DNA of 45,796 nucleotides. Source: Deltaproteobacteria bacterium (lineage in GTDB: Bacteria > Myxococcota_A > Polyangia > JAAYKL01). Under the pieces are notes generated by a model. It saw only the letters and a list, made by a program, of their open reading frames with translations. It did no database searches and was not told the origin of the DNA. The stretch lies in contig JAUXHN010000009.1 in assembly GCA_030621515.1 (NCBI GenBank), positions 1 to 45,796 on the forward strand. The letters are read 5' to 3'. Positions 7,531-15,808 of this stretch are shown in pieces. Numbering within the stretch: position 1 is the first letter of the stretch; each line of letters opens with the position of its first letter. A program made the translations under genes and the position numbers.

Positions 7531-8895
7531 CTACCCCACCAGGGCGATGAGAACTCCCGCGGCCACGGCGGAGCCGATGACCCCCGACACGTTCGGGCCC
7601 ATGGCGTGCATGAGCAGGAAGTTCTTCGGATTGGCGTCCAGACCCACCTTGTTTACTACCCGCGCTGCCATGGGAACGGCCGAAACCCCGGCGGCGCCGA
7701 TGAGCGGGTTGATGGGGTTTTTGGAGATCAGGTTCATCAGCTTGGCGAGCAGCACACCCGTGGCGGTCCCTATGGAGAACGCGACGGCGCCGAGGGCCAG
7801 GATTCCCAGGGTCTCCGCCGACAGGAACTTGTCCGCCATCAGCTTTCCCCCAACCGCCAGCCCCAGAAGGATGGTGACGATGTTGATGAGTTCGTTTTGG
7901 ATGGTCTTGCTCAGGCGCTCCACCACGCCCGACTCCTTGACCAGGTTGCCGAACATGAGACAGCCTATGAGCGGTGTCGCGTCGGGGATCAGCAATATAC
8001 ACAGGAAGAGCACAATCAGGGGGAAGAAGATCTTCTCCAGCTTGCCCACCTTCCTGAGCTGCGCCATCTTGATCCTGCGCTCCCTCTCCGTTGTCAAGAG
8101 CTTCATGATCGGCGGCTGGATGATGGGCACCAGAGCCATGTAGGAGTACGCCGCCACCGCGATGGCGCCTAGCAGGTCCGGAGCGAGCCTGCTCGCTACA
8201 AAGATCGCCGTGGGTCCGTCCGCGCCGCCGATGATCCCGATTGCCGCCGCGTCCTTGAGGCTGAAAGAGATAGCTCCCCCGGTGAGATCCGAGAGCATGA
8301 GCGCGCCGAGCAGGGTCGCAAAGATCCCGAACTGTGCGGCGGCGCCGAGCAGGGCCGTCTTGGGATTGGCCAGCAGGGGCCCGAAGTCGGTCATGGCGCC
8401 CACGCCCATGAAGATGAGCAGCGGGAACACGCCGTTGGAGATGCCCATGTTGTAGATGATACCCAGGAACCCATCCGGGTCGGCGATGCCTGCCACCGGG
8501 ATATTGGCCAATATGCCGCCGAACCCGATGGGCAGAAGGAGCAGCGGTTCGAACCCTTTTGAGATGGCCAGGTAGATGAGCAGGAGTCCGATCAGGATCA
8601 TGACGATCTGTCCCACGCCGGTCGGCAATATGGCGCCGTCCCTCTCCTCCTCCTCCATCGGAGTGGCCTCTTTGAAGAGCGCCGCGAAGCCGTCGATGAA
8701 GTTCTTGAGGCCGGTGTTCTCGCTCAGCCTGTCGAAAGTGGATTCACTGCCTTCGTCGGAATCCGCGAGGGGCCTGGGCGAGGGAGAAACGCCCATGCCC
8801 AGGGAGAAGAGCGCGGCAAGGATGATCCCGAACGTCAACCACCACATTCCATCGACCCTGCCGATCGGCCTGTATTTGATTTTTTTTTCCGCCAT
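7531..8895 (-). CDS. oadB: Sodium-pumping decarboxylase beta subunit (OadB/GcdB/MmdB)
   Basis: This is the integral membrane subunit that decarboxylates carboxybiotin and drives Na+ out of the cell. The 454-aa protein has the family signatures [48 protein letters not shown] with the essential Asp, [33 protein letters not shown] and the C-terminal [14 protein letters not shown]. Residues ~40-110 are an extra acidic segment ([20 protein letters not shown]) before the core, longer than in the shorter paralogue at 19409. The gene starts 8 nt after oadA. Whether the substrate is oxaloacetate, methylmalonyl-CoA or glutaconyl-CoA depends on the alpha partner, which points to oxaloacetate or pyruvate carboxylation. 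Confidence 0.9.
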   Translation of the reverse strand: MAEKKIKYRPIGRVDGMWWLTFGIILAALFSLGMGVSPSPRPLADSDEGSESTFDRLSENTGLKNFIDGFAALFKEATPMEEEERDGAILPTGVGQIVMILIGLLLIYLAISKGFEPLLLLPIGFGGILANIPVAGIADPDGFLGIIYNMGISNGVFPLLIFMGVGAMTDFGPLLANPKTALLGAAAQFGIFATLLGALMLSDLTGGAISFSLKDAAAIGIIGGADGPTAIFVASRLAPDLLGAIAVAAYSYMALVPIIQPPIMKLLTTERERRIKMAQLRKVGKLEKIFFPLIVLFLCILLIPDATPLIGCLMFGNLVKESGVVERLSKTIQNELINIVTILLGLAVGGKLMADKFLSAETLGILALGAVAFSIGTATGVLLAKLMNLISKNPINPLIGAAGVSAVPMAARVVNKVGLDANPKNFLLMHAMGPNVSGVIGSAVAAGVLIALVG

Positions 8896-8903
8896 CCGTC
8901 TCT

Positions 8904-10715
8904 TCAGCCGAGAACCATAAGGAGCTGGCCCGCGCTCACCTGCTCGCCCTTACTTACTTCAACCGCCTCGACCTTTCCACCCACCAGCGCCTTGACATCC
9001 ACCTCCATCTTCATGGCCTCGAGCACCAGGAGCACATCGCCCTTGGAGATAATGTCGCCCACCTCGCAGACAATCCGAACGACCGAGCCGGGCATGGCCG
9101 CCTTCACCGACGTCTTGGCTCCGGACGATGTTACTACCGGCGCGTCACCGCCGTCCTTCGCGGTGCCCTCGGTTACCTCGATCTCGTAGGTCTTGCCGTT
9201 GACTGACGCCCTGTCTCCATCGAGTTTTACCACGTATTTCCTGCCGTTCACCGACACCGTGTAACCGCCCGCCCTTGCCGCTGATTTCTCACCGGGCGAC
9301 GCTGTGGGATCTACCTTGCGAATGCCGAGCTTGGCCTCTCCATTGAGGTAATCAATCCCCTTTTCCATGCATGTGGCGGCGATGAAGATGTTCTCGTCGG
9401 TGACCGGCAGACCCGCATCCTGAAGTCGCTTCTTGGCCGCGGGAATTCCCTTCTCTGGATTGGCGTCGTTGATCTCGATCGGTGTCTGGATCGTGGGCTC
9501 CATGCTCAGTTGCTCCTCGGCAATCTGAACGATCTCGGGATCGGGCGAGACCGGGGTCTTGCCGAAGTAGCCGAGCACCATCTTGCCGTACCCATCGGCG
9601 ATCCTTTCCCACGGCCCGAACATCACGTTGTTGAACGCCTGCTGGAAATAGAACTGGGACACCGGCGTCACCGACGTCCCGAAGCCCCCGCGTTTGACCA
9701 CATCGCTCATGGCCGCGATCATCTCCGGGTATTTGTCCATGATGCCGTTATCGCGAAGCATCTGAGTGTTGGCGGTGAGCGCTCCACCCGGCATGGGGCT
9801 CCACGGGATCATGGGCTCCACCTTCAGTGCCTCGGGGGGCATGAAATAATCTTTCATGCATTCCTTGAACACTTTCTCGGCCTCCATCACCTTGTCGATA
9901 TCGATACCAAGGTCGTACTTGCTGCCGCGGAAGGCGTGCCACATGGTAGCCACGTCGGGCTGGCACGTCCCACCAGACGCGGGGGCCAGGGAGAGATCTA
10001 TGGCGTCGGCGCCGGCGTCGAGCGCTGCCATGTATCCCTGGACGCTGATACCGGCGGTTTCGTGCGTGTGGAAGTGAATGAGCGTCCCCGCCGGCAGCAT
10101 CCTGCGAGCGCGCCTGACGGTTTCGTGCACCTTGGACGGCACCGCCGTGCCCGACGCGTCCTTGAAACAGACCGAATCAAACGGGATGCCCGCGTCGAGG
10201 ATCCGTCGTAGGGTCTTCTCGTAGAACGCCGCATCGTGGGCGCCCTCGCAGTCGGGTGGCAGCTCCATGAGAGTTACGCAGACCTGGTGCTTGAGCCCCG
10301 CGTCGACGATGCACTTGCCGCTGTGGATCAGGTTGTTGACATCGTTGAGCGCGTCGAAGTTGCGAATGGATGATATGCCGTGCTTCTTGAAGAGCTTGGC
10401 GTGAAGCTCGATGATATCACTCGACTGGGAGTCGAGCCCCACCACGTTGACACCCCTGGCCAGGGTCTGGAGATCGGCGTCGGGACCGGCGGCCTCCCTG
10501 AAGCGGTCCATCATCTCGAACGCATCCTGATTGCAGTAGAAATAGAGCGACTGGAAACGCGCGCCGCCGCCCGCCTCGTACCACGTGATCCCGGCCTCCC
10601 GTGCGGCCTCCACCGCAGGAATGAAGTCCTCGGTGAGAACACGGGCGCCATAGACGGACTGGAACCCGTCACGGAACGCGGTGCACATGAATTTTACCTG
10701 CTTCTTGCCCAACAT
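8904..10715 (-). CDS. oadA: Biotin carboxyltransferase alpha subunit (OadA / PycB type)
   Basis: The 603-aa protein joins a carboxyltransferase TIM barrel to a C-terminal biotinyl domain. The barrel has [16 protein letters not shown], the metal-site Asp/Lys region (CFKDASGT) and the metal-binding His pair in [10 protein letters not shown], followed by [13 protein letters not shown] middle domain follows (residues ~300-450), then a linker and the biotin-accepting EAMKM at the C-terminus. It transfers CO2 between oxaloacetate and biotin and feeds the membrane subunits. It starts 24 nt after oadG and ends 8 nt before oadB. A pyruvate carboxylase subunit B role cannot be excluded, but the oadG/oadB neighbours favour a Na+ pump. 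Confidence 0.9.
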   Translation of the reverse strand: MLGKKQVKFMCTAFRDGFQSVYGARVLTEDFIPAVEAAREAGITWYEAGGGARFQSLYFYCNQDAFEMMDRFREAAGPDADLQTLARGVNVVGLDSQSSDIIELHAKLFKKHGISSIRNFDALNDVNNLIHSGKCIVDAGLKHQVCVTLMELPPDCEGAHDAAFYEKTLRRILDAGIPFDSVCFKDASGTAVPSKVHETVRRARRMLPAGTLIHFHTHETAGISVQGYMAALDAGADAIDLSLAPASGGTCQPDVATMWHAFRGSKYDLGIDIDKVMEAEKVFKECMKDYFMPPEALKVEPMIPWSPMPGGALTANTQMLRDNGIMDKYPEMIAAMSDVVKRGGFGTSVTPVSQFYFQQAFNNVMFGPWERIADGYGKMVLGYFGKTPVSPDPEIVQIAEEQLSMEPTIQTPIEINDANPEKGIPAAKKRLQDAGLPVTDENIFIAATCMEKGIDYLNGEAKLGIRKVDPTASPGEKSAARAGGYTVSVNGRKYVVKLDGDRASVNGKTYEIEVTEGTAKDGGDAPVVTSSGAKTSVKAAMPGSVVRIVCEVGDIISKGDVLLVLEAMKMEVDVKALVGGKVEAVEVSKGEQVSAGQLLMVLG

Positions 10716-10739
10716 GTATCTGCCTTTCTCGTCTGCTTC

Positions 10740-10871
10740 CTATCTTTTCGGCCCCTTGCCGAACCGCCTAAAAACAGCGGCCGAGCCGTACATGACAAAC
10801 ACCATGATCGTCAGGAACAACACCACAACCCCCATCCCGGCACCCATGAGCACCAATCCCTCTTCGATCAT
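10740..10871 (-). CDS. oadG: Minimal sodium pump decarboxylase gamma subunit (OadG)
   Basis: This 43-residue gene is too short for the ORF track. It starts at ATG 10871 with GAGGAAACG just upstream and ends at TAG 10740. The protein starts MIEEGLVLMGAGMGVV, one transmembrane helix with the OadG signature (IEEGL..MGxGMGVVxxFL), followed by a short basic tail RRFGKGPKR. OadG stabilises the alpha-beta complex and its C-terminus normally holds Zn. Here the C-terminal soluble part is almost absent. It lies 24 nt upstream of oadA and leads the operon. Confidence 0.85.
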   Translation of the reverse strand: MIEEGLVLMGAGMGVVVLFLTIMVFVMYGSAAVFRRFGKGPKR

Positions 10872-10899
10872 CGTTTCCTCACTTATTACCGGCCTTTTC

Positions 10900-10947
10900 T
10901 TGCATATGATTGATGCCAGGGTTTTGCATATGATTAATGCCAGGGTT
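10900..10947. repeat. Tandem 24-bp direct repeat upstream of oadG
   Basis: Two copies of a 24-mer (TTGCATATGATTRATGCCAGGGTT) sit end to end at 10900-10923 and 10924-10947, differing at one base. Each contains GCAT and ATGC arms (GCATATGATTAATGC). They lie between the divergent oadG (start 10871) and acylphosphatase (start 11001), about 30 bp upstream of oadG. They may be paired operator sites or a local duplication. Confidence 0.7.
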
Positions 10948-11000
10948 TTTCCAACCCACTGTTGATAAGAGCAAGGTTGAAATCAATCGGCGGCAGTATA

Positions 11001-11291
11001 ATGACGAACCAAACAACAGACAAGGTGTTTCACGCGATCGTGCACGGCAGGGTCCAGGGAGTCTCCTTTCGGTACCACACCCGGGCTGCGGCGAGCACCC
11101 TGGGATTGAATGGCTGGGTCAGGAACCTTCCCGACGGAACCGTCGAGGTCCTTGCGCAAGGCGATGACCGGGATCTTCGCGATCTCCTGCGATGGCTGAA
11201 AGACGGGCCGCCCGGCTCCCGGGTCGACAAGCTCGACGTCGACTGGCGCGACCCCTCCGGATCCCCAGAACCATTCAAGATCATTTACTGA
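11001..11291 (+). CDS. acyP: Acylphosphatase
   Basis: The 96-aa protein is a complete small acylphosphatase. HGRVQGVSFRYHTRAAA contains the substrate-binding Arg of the GVxFR loop, and GLNGWVRNLPDGTVEV contains the catalytic Asn. These enzymes hydrolyse acyl phosphates such as acetyl phosphate or 1,3-bisphosphoglycerate. I chose ATG 11001 (MTNQTTDKVFH) because family members start here; the track extension adds 13 unrelated residues. No strong ribosome site is visible. It is divergent from the oad operon and same-strand with the tRNA. Confidence 0.93.
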   Translation: MTNQTTDKVFHAIVHGRVQGVSFRYHTRAAASTLGLNGWVRNLPDGTVEVLAQGDDRDLRDLLRWLKDGPPGSRVDKLDVDWRDPSGSPEPFKIIY

Positions 11292-11351
11292 TTTTGAACG
11301 GCGCTTGATCCTCCCACGACCATGTGCTACTTGGCTCTCCAAACTTTTGTC

Positions 11352-11427
11352 GGGCGATTAACTCAGTGGTCAGAGTGCCGTCTTCACACGGCGGAAGTCC
11401 CCAGTTCAAATCTGGGATCGCCCACCA
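11352..11427 (+). tRNA. tRNA-Val (anticodon CAC)
   Basis: A full cloverleaf can be drawn. The acceptor GGGCGAT pairs with ATCGCCC, the D stem is ACTC/GAGT, and the anticodon stem CCGTC/GGCGG encloses the loop TTCACAC with anticodon CAC. The variable loop is AAGTC, the T stem CCCAG/CTGGG and the T loop TTCAAAT. Discriminator A and an encoded CCA (11425-11427) follow. Confidence 0.93.
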
Positions 11428-11437
11428 AGCTAGTGGT

Positions 11438-12382
11438 ATGGCACCTGAAAACAATCACACAAAACGAGATTTGCAGTTGCCAAAGGGCGCGTGTGAGATA
11501 TTCCTGGCCGCCATCGAGGCCGCAACGGGGGAGGAACAGCGCGCGGGCGGGGGCGACCCCATGTCCGGCGAACAGGTGATGGAGGCGATGGAAAGGCTGC
11601 TCACCGCACCCCACCCGGACCGGGGTCTTGAGGTTCTCGTGAGAGACGGGGTCATGGAGGCGCTCCTGCCGGAGGTCGTCGCCATGGTGGGGTTCGGCGA
11701 GGGTATCCGCCACAAGGACGTCTGGGCCCACACCAAGCAGGTGGTGCGGCAAGCTCCTCCACGCCTCAAGGTCCGATGGGCCGCCCTGCTCCACGATATC
11801 GGCAAGGTCCCGACGCGTCGTTTCGAGCAGGGGGGGCAGGTCACCTTCATCGGTCACCCGGAGGTGGGCGCGAGGTTGTTCGACCGGATCGCCCGCCGCC
11901 TGCCCTTCCCCGACGACATCACCGAGCACATTCGTTTTCTGATCGCCGCTCATCTGCGCGCGGCCGGATACGAGGAGAGCTGGACCGATTCAGCCGTGAG
12001 ACGATTCGCCCGCGATGGAGGCGACAACCTGGAGGATCTGCTGGATCTTGCGCGTGCGGACATCACCAGCAAGCACCCCGAAAAGGTCCGCAAGGGAATG
12101 CGACAGATCAACCTGCTGGCCAACCGAATCGCCGATCTGCGCGAACAGGACGCGAAACCCGTTCCCCTTCCGACGGGGCTGGGCACCGCCCTGATGGAGC
12201 GATTCGAAATTACTCCGGGACCCGGTCTCGGGCGGTTGATGAACGCGCTGAAAGCAGCCGTGGAGGAGGGTGACCTTCAGGCCGGAGCCCCTTTCGAACA
12301 CTACCTTGACCACGTGCAAGAACACGATGAACTGCGCGAGTTGTGCAAAGACTTCAGTTCGCAACAACGGAGATCCCCATGA
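11438..12382 (+). CDS. HD-domain protein resembling C-terminal half of CCA-adding enzyme
   Basis: The 314-aa product has an HD phosphohydrolase core: H of IRHKDVWAHT, then LLHDIGKVP, GHPEVGARLF and IAAHLRA. The part before it (MSGEQVMEAMERLLTAPHP..GLEVL) and the HD block resemble the RNA-binding and HD parts of tRNA nucleotidyltransferases, but the N-terminal nucleotidyltransferase head is missing. ATG 11438 lies 11 bases after the tRNA-Val CCA. ATG 11561 is a possible later start with better upstream purines. The end overlaps the next HD gene in ATGA. A 2',3'-cyclic phosphodiesterase or phosphatase role on tRNA or nucleotides is possible but unproven. Confidence 0.75.
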   Translation: MAPENNHTKRDLQLPKGACEIFLAAIEAATGEEQRAGGGDPMSGEQVMEAMERLLTAPHPDRGLEVLVRDGVMEALLPEVVAMVGFGEGIRHKDVWAHTKQVVRQAPPRLKVRWAALLHDIGKVPTRRFEQGGQVTFIGHPEVGARLFDRIARRLPFPDDITEHIRFLIAAHLRAAGYEESWTDSAVRRFARDGGDNLEDLLDLARADITSKHPEKVRKGMRQINLLANRIADLREQDAKPVPLPTGLGTALMERFEITPGPGLGRLMNALKAAVEEGDLQAGAPFEHYLDHVQEHDELRELCKDFSSQQRRSP

Positions 12383-12915
12383 ACAGAGAAGAAGGCTGGA
12401 AGCTCGTCCACGACCGCCTCGGCGACAGCGCAACTACCGCTCACTGCCTGGCCTGCGAGGCCTGCATGCGCGCCCTGGCACGCCGCCTGGAACAGGACGA
12501 GGAGCTGTGGGGGCTCACGGGCCTCGTACATGATCTCGATCTGGACGAGTGCGCGAACGACATCGATCGCCACGCTCTGGTGGCTGCGGAGGTGCTGAAG
12601 GACCACGGCGCTCCGAATGAGCTGATCCAGGCGGTGCTCGGTCACAACGACAAGGCACCGCGGGAGACTCTGATGGCAAAGGCCTTGTGGGTGGTCGATC
12701 CGACCACGGGGCTTATCACCGCGGCCGCGTTGATCCGCCCGTCGCGCAGCACGAGCGACCTGAAGATCAAGAGCATCAAGAAACGCATGAAGGACAAGCG
12801 TTTCGCCGCAGCGGTCAACAGGGATCAGATCCGCGCCTGCACGGACCTGCTCGGCCTGGAACTGGATGATTTTCTCACCATATGCCTGGAAGCAATGAAC
12901 GAGGTATGGACTTAG
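12379..12915 (+). CDS. HD/HDIG-domain hydrolase
   Basis: The 178-aa protein begins MNREEGWKLVHDRLG and has the H...HD pattern of small HD phosphohydrolases: HCLACEACMRAL, GLVHDLDLDE, DRHALVAAEVLKDHG and VLGHNDK. Such proteins hydrolyse phosphate esters of nucleotides. The substrate is unknown. The start ATG overlaps the stop of the previous HD gene (ATGA), which implies coupling. The gene ends 4 bases from the convergent VWA gene. The track start at 12343 lies inside the upstream gene and is less likely. Confidence 0.85.
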   Translation: MNREEGWKLVHDRLGDSATTAHCLACEACMRALARRLEQDEELWGLTGLVHDLDLDECANDIDRHALVAAEVLKDHGAPNELIQAVLGHNDKAPRETLMAKALWVVDPTTGLITAAALIRPSRSTSDLKIKSIKKRMKDKRFAAAVNRDQIRACTDLLGLELDDFLTICLEAMNEVWT

Positions 12916-12919
12916 AGGA

Positions 12920-13801
12920 TCACTCCATGCCGAAGTCGTCGCACGTGGCCTGCATGACCTCCAGAGCATCCGCGAGACTCCCCGAGAGGTCGCCTTCGCA
13001 GATATCGCCGAAGAAGCCGTTGTCCTCCACCAGATCGATCAGCTCCTTGATCTTGATCGCTTCTTCCGCGTCTCCGAACGCGGAGGAGCACATCTGCGGC
13101 CCGGCTATGCCCACGACCACGTAGCGATTTTGTCCGCCGGTCAGCTCCGTCAGGAAATCCTTGACTTCGACCGCCTGAACTTCGGACCTGTCGTCCTCGT
13201 CGGTGATTATCACCACCACGAGAAGCGACGCCTGATTCTCACGATAGAACCCGTTGTTGATCTGTCCACTCTCGGCTTTGGTGCCCAGCGCCTCCTGGAC
13301 GGTCACGAACGGTTTCTCCTGGCCGGACCCGTTCGTACCCACCTCCGCCATGCAGGCGAATTTGGTCACCACATCGTCTGCGGGCCCGTCGACCCACGGG
13401 TGGGAGCCCAGGCCGCACGCCGCCTGGCCCACGAACTCCCCCGATGTCGCGATGTCGGCATCGGTGGTGGTCACCGCCACGCGATAATCCATGTGCTCCC
13501 CGGACGGATTGGTGTACTGGTCGAGCACCTCGATGAACATGGGGAAGTTGTTGGCCAGGTTGGTCTGCTCCTCGTGCATGCTTCCCGAGTTGTCTATCAC
13601 GAAGATAATGTCCATGGAGATGCAACCTTCCTCCTCCTCTTCGCCCGCATCGTAGTCTCCCGTATCGGTATCATCATCATCGTCATCGATGCCCCGCTCA
13701 TCGCGGTCGTCGCCGCACGAGAGCATCGCGATGGAGAGTATTGCGATGAGCAACGTCATCGGCATACTCGATATCGTCGGAGTGTCTGTTGAATTGATCA
13801 T
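12920..13801 (-). CDS. VWA-domain lipoprotein with acidic linker
   Basis: ATG 13801 (MINSTDTP) has GGAAGGAAGAAAGCC upstream. The 293-aa product has a signal peptide ending in AMLSC (lipobox), an acidic linker (GIDDDDDDTDTG, EEEEEGC) and a von Willebrand A domain. The MIDAS motif is FVIDNSGSMHEEQ, and VVIITDEDDRSE is a further acidic loop. Six or more Cys residues suggest disulfides. VWA domains bind ligands through a metal. The track start at 13855 adds 18 residues before the signal sequence and was not used. Confidence 0.85.
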   Translation of the reverse strand: MINSTDTPTISSMPMTLLIAILSIAMLSCGDDRDERGIDDDDDDTDTGDYDAGEEEEEGCISMDIIFVIDNSGSMHEEQTNLANNFPMFIEVLDQYTNPSGEHMDYRVAVTTTDADIATSGEFVGQAACGLGSHPWVDGPADDVVTKFACMAEVGTNGSGQEKPFVTVQEALGTKAESGQINNGFYRENQASLLVVVIITDEDDRSEVQAVEVKDFLTELTGGQNRYVVVGIAGPQMCSSAFGDAEEAIKIKELIDLVEDNGFFGDICEGDLSGSLADALEVMQATCDDFGME

Positions 13802-14083
13802 GGCTTTCTTCCTTCCATCAATGGATGAAATCATATCTCGACAATATAGAGACATCCAGACGGCTCAACAGCTCGAAATAGAGCATTCCGTTCGATCTCA
13901 GGTCGGATCCCTCTCATTACCTGATTCCATTCTACTCGATAATCGTTAAAGAAATCCTGAAAGAAATCCTGAAAATCATGGAGCCGCTTATACAGGTGGT
14001 CCACGTTGCGAGGAAACGTAGCGTGCGATATGTTTATGCTCAGGAAAAAGTTGCATTGTTCATCAAAGAAGATTTCGTCCTTC
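13802..14083. other. Divergent 282-bp intergenic region
   Basis: No gene was found. It contains a perfect 12-bp tandem duplication, GAAATCCTGAAA, at 13951-13962 and 13963-13974. A weak promoter-like pair TTGCGA (14006-14011) and TATGTT (14029-14034) with 17-bp spacing could serve the downstream gene. Confidence 0.4.
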
Positions 14084-15049
14084 ATGAGTAAAAAGATCAC
14101 CATCCTGATTTTTCTTGTCGCGCTGGTGCACTGTGGCAGCGCCATAGCCGGAGACAAAAAGGCCGAAGCAAAGGCCGAAGCAAAGGAGCATTTCGAGTCA
14201 GGTTTCAATTTAATGAGAACTGAGGACTTCGACTCGGCGGTCGCCGAATTCGAAATGTCTGTGGAGCAGTTTCCAACCAAGACGGCTCTGTTCAACCTGG
14301 CCAACTGCTACAAGGCTCTGCGTCGCTACGGCAAGGCACTGACCACCATTCGAACCCTGAACGAAAAATTCGGTGACGTTCTGGAAGGGGAGTTCAAACT
14401 GGAAGTCGAGGAGTTTGAGCGCGCCGTCGAGGGAATGGTGGCGAAGCTATGTGTGAAGGTAGATATGGATGGGGCAACTGTCTCGGTGGACAGTGAAATG
14501 ATTGGACTGTCTCCGCTAAACGCACCGCTACTGCTTGCGCTGGGGAAGCACGAAGTAACCGTCCAGCTGGAAGGATACACATACGATGTCCAGAAGGTGA
14601 AGTTGCTGGCCAGGGACGAGCAGAGCCTTTCGTTCATAGGAGAACCGGTCGTCACGGAGTCCGAGAAGGCTCGTGGTCGTCCTTCTGCGCTGTTCTGGAC
14701 AGGCACCGCCGGTACGGTAGTGGCCGGAGTATTGAGCGGTGTGTTCTTTGGTTTACGTGGCAACGCGGAGGACGACTTCAACAGCGCCCAAAACAAGTGG
14801 AATGATTTGAGTGAGGAAGAGCAGGCATCGTCCGCCGGGGACGGCCCGTGGAAGGATATGAAGACGTCCGGGGACGACTATGACAAGTTCAACACGGGCG
14901 CCATCATTTCGGCGGTTGCCGCCGGTGTTTTCGCTGCATCCTCTGTTGTGATTCTTGTGACTGACCTGAAAGACGTGGATGATAATGACGAGACTGCGGC
15001 CCGAGTCAGAATCCGCCCGACGCCTGGCGGACTGGGAGTAACCTTCTGA
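14084..15049 (+). CDS. Secreted TPR/PEGA-domain membrane protein
   Basis: ATG 14084 gives a clean signal peptide (KKITILIFLVALVHCGSAIA). The mature part begins with charged AEAKAEAKEHF and one or two TPR-like hairpins (FNLMRTEDFDSAVAEFEMS, TALFNLANCYKALRRYGKA). A PEGA-like domain (DGATVSVDSEMIGLSPL, LALGKHEVTVQLEGY) comes next, then two transmembrane segments near the C-terminus. It would sit in the envelope. The 321-aa layout matches the gene at 43560. No function is known. It is followed 11 nt later by the next lipoprotein gene. Confidence 0.75.
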   Translation: MSKKITILIFLVALVHCGSAIAGDKKAEAKAEAKEHFESGFNLMRTEDFDSAVAEFEMSVEQFPTKTALFNLANCYKALRRYGKALTTIRTLNEKFGDVLEGEFKLEVEEFERAVEGMVAKLCVKVDMDGATVSVDSEMIGLSPLNAPLLLALGKHEVTVQLEGYTYDVQKVKLLARDEQSLSFIGEPVVTESEKARGRPSALFWTGTAGTVVAGVLSGVFFGLRGNAEDDFNSAQNKWNDLSEEEQASSAGDGPWKDMKTSGDDYDKFNTGAIISAVAAGVFAASSVVILVTDLKDVDDNDETAARVRIRPTPGGLGVTF

Positions 15050-15060
15050 AGAGGGGAAAG

Positions 15061-15762
15061 ATGACAAAAAGAACGTTGACGAATGGGTTATTGACGACTG
15101 CTGTTGCGGCACTGCTGCTTGTATCTTGCGGTGGTCTAAAAATGCCCGACCGCCCGGATGGAAGCGCGGCCGACACGGATACTGACACCGATACCGACAC
15201 GGATACTGACACCGATACCGACACGGATACTGACATCGATACGGATACCGACACGGATACTGACACCGATACCGACACGGATACTGACACCGACACCGAC
15301 ACGAATACCGGTTCAATTGTGTGCAATCTGGGGACGTACACCGGCAATTTCGGGATCACAACACAATCGGATGTTGCAACTCTCGCAGGGTACATTTCGA
15401 TCTCTGGATACCTTTCAATCGACTGCCCATTGTGCACTGACTTGAGCGAGTTGTTTTGCCTCACCTCGGTGGGCACGTACTTATACATCGACAACAACGC
15501 CGCCCTCACGAGCGTGGACGGACTGAATAACATCACCTCGGTGGGCCACTTACGCATCCGCTACAACGACGTCCTCCCCAACCTGGACGGCCTGAGTAGC
15601 ATCACCTCGGTGAATGATAACTTTTTGATCGATAACAACCCCGCTCTTCCCGATTGCGAGGTGTGCGAGCTTTTGGACCAACTCACCAGCATACCAGGCT
15701 TCACAAGTGTCCAGGACAACCTCTCCGATTCCTGCACGTCGGTTCCGGGTAACTGTCCGTAG
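15061..15762 (+). CDS. Asp-Thr-repeat lipoprotein with leucine-rich-like repeats
   Basis: The 233-aa product has a signal peptide ending in LLLVSC (lipobox), a short spacer, 44 codons of Asp-Thr repeat and then a repeat domain of the receptor-L or bacterial LRR type. Units read LTSVGTYLYIDNNAALTSVDGL, NITSVGHLRIRYNDVLPNLDGL and SITSVNDNFLIDNNPALPDC. The C-terminus is Cys-rich. It is likely an outer-membrane surface protein that binds a ligand. A GAGG ribosome site lies before ATG 15061. It sits 11 nt after the TPR/PEGA gene, so both may be co-expressed. Confidence 0.82.
   Translation: MTKRTLTNGLLTTAVAALLLVSCGGLKMPDRPDGSAADTDTDTDTDTDTDTDTDTDTDIDTDTDTDTDTDTDTDTDTDTDTNTGSIVCNLGTYTGNFGITTQSDVATLAGYISISGYLSIDCPLCTDLSELFCLTSVGTYLYIDNNAALTSVDGLNNITSVGHLRIRYNDVLPNLDGLSSITSVNDNFLIDNNPALPDCEVCELLDQLTSIPGFTSVQDNLSDSCTSVPGNCP
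15172..15309 (+). repeat. Asp-Thr coding tandem repeat, third copy
   Basis: About 138 bases of GACACS GATACY units encode (DT)n. The unit ACGGATACTGACACCGATACC recurs almost exactly several times. It is the same kind of tract as at 3354 and 4749 but carries a different C-terminal domain. Confidence 0.9.
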
Positions 15763-15808
15763 GTAGATCCATCTTCGGAGACGGATTGATCGGTTTCTCT
15801 GTTGTTTC

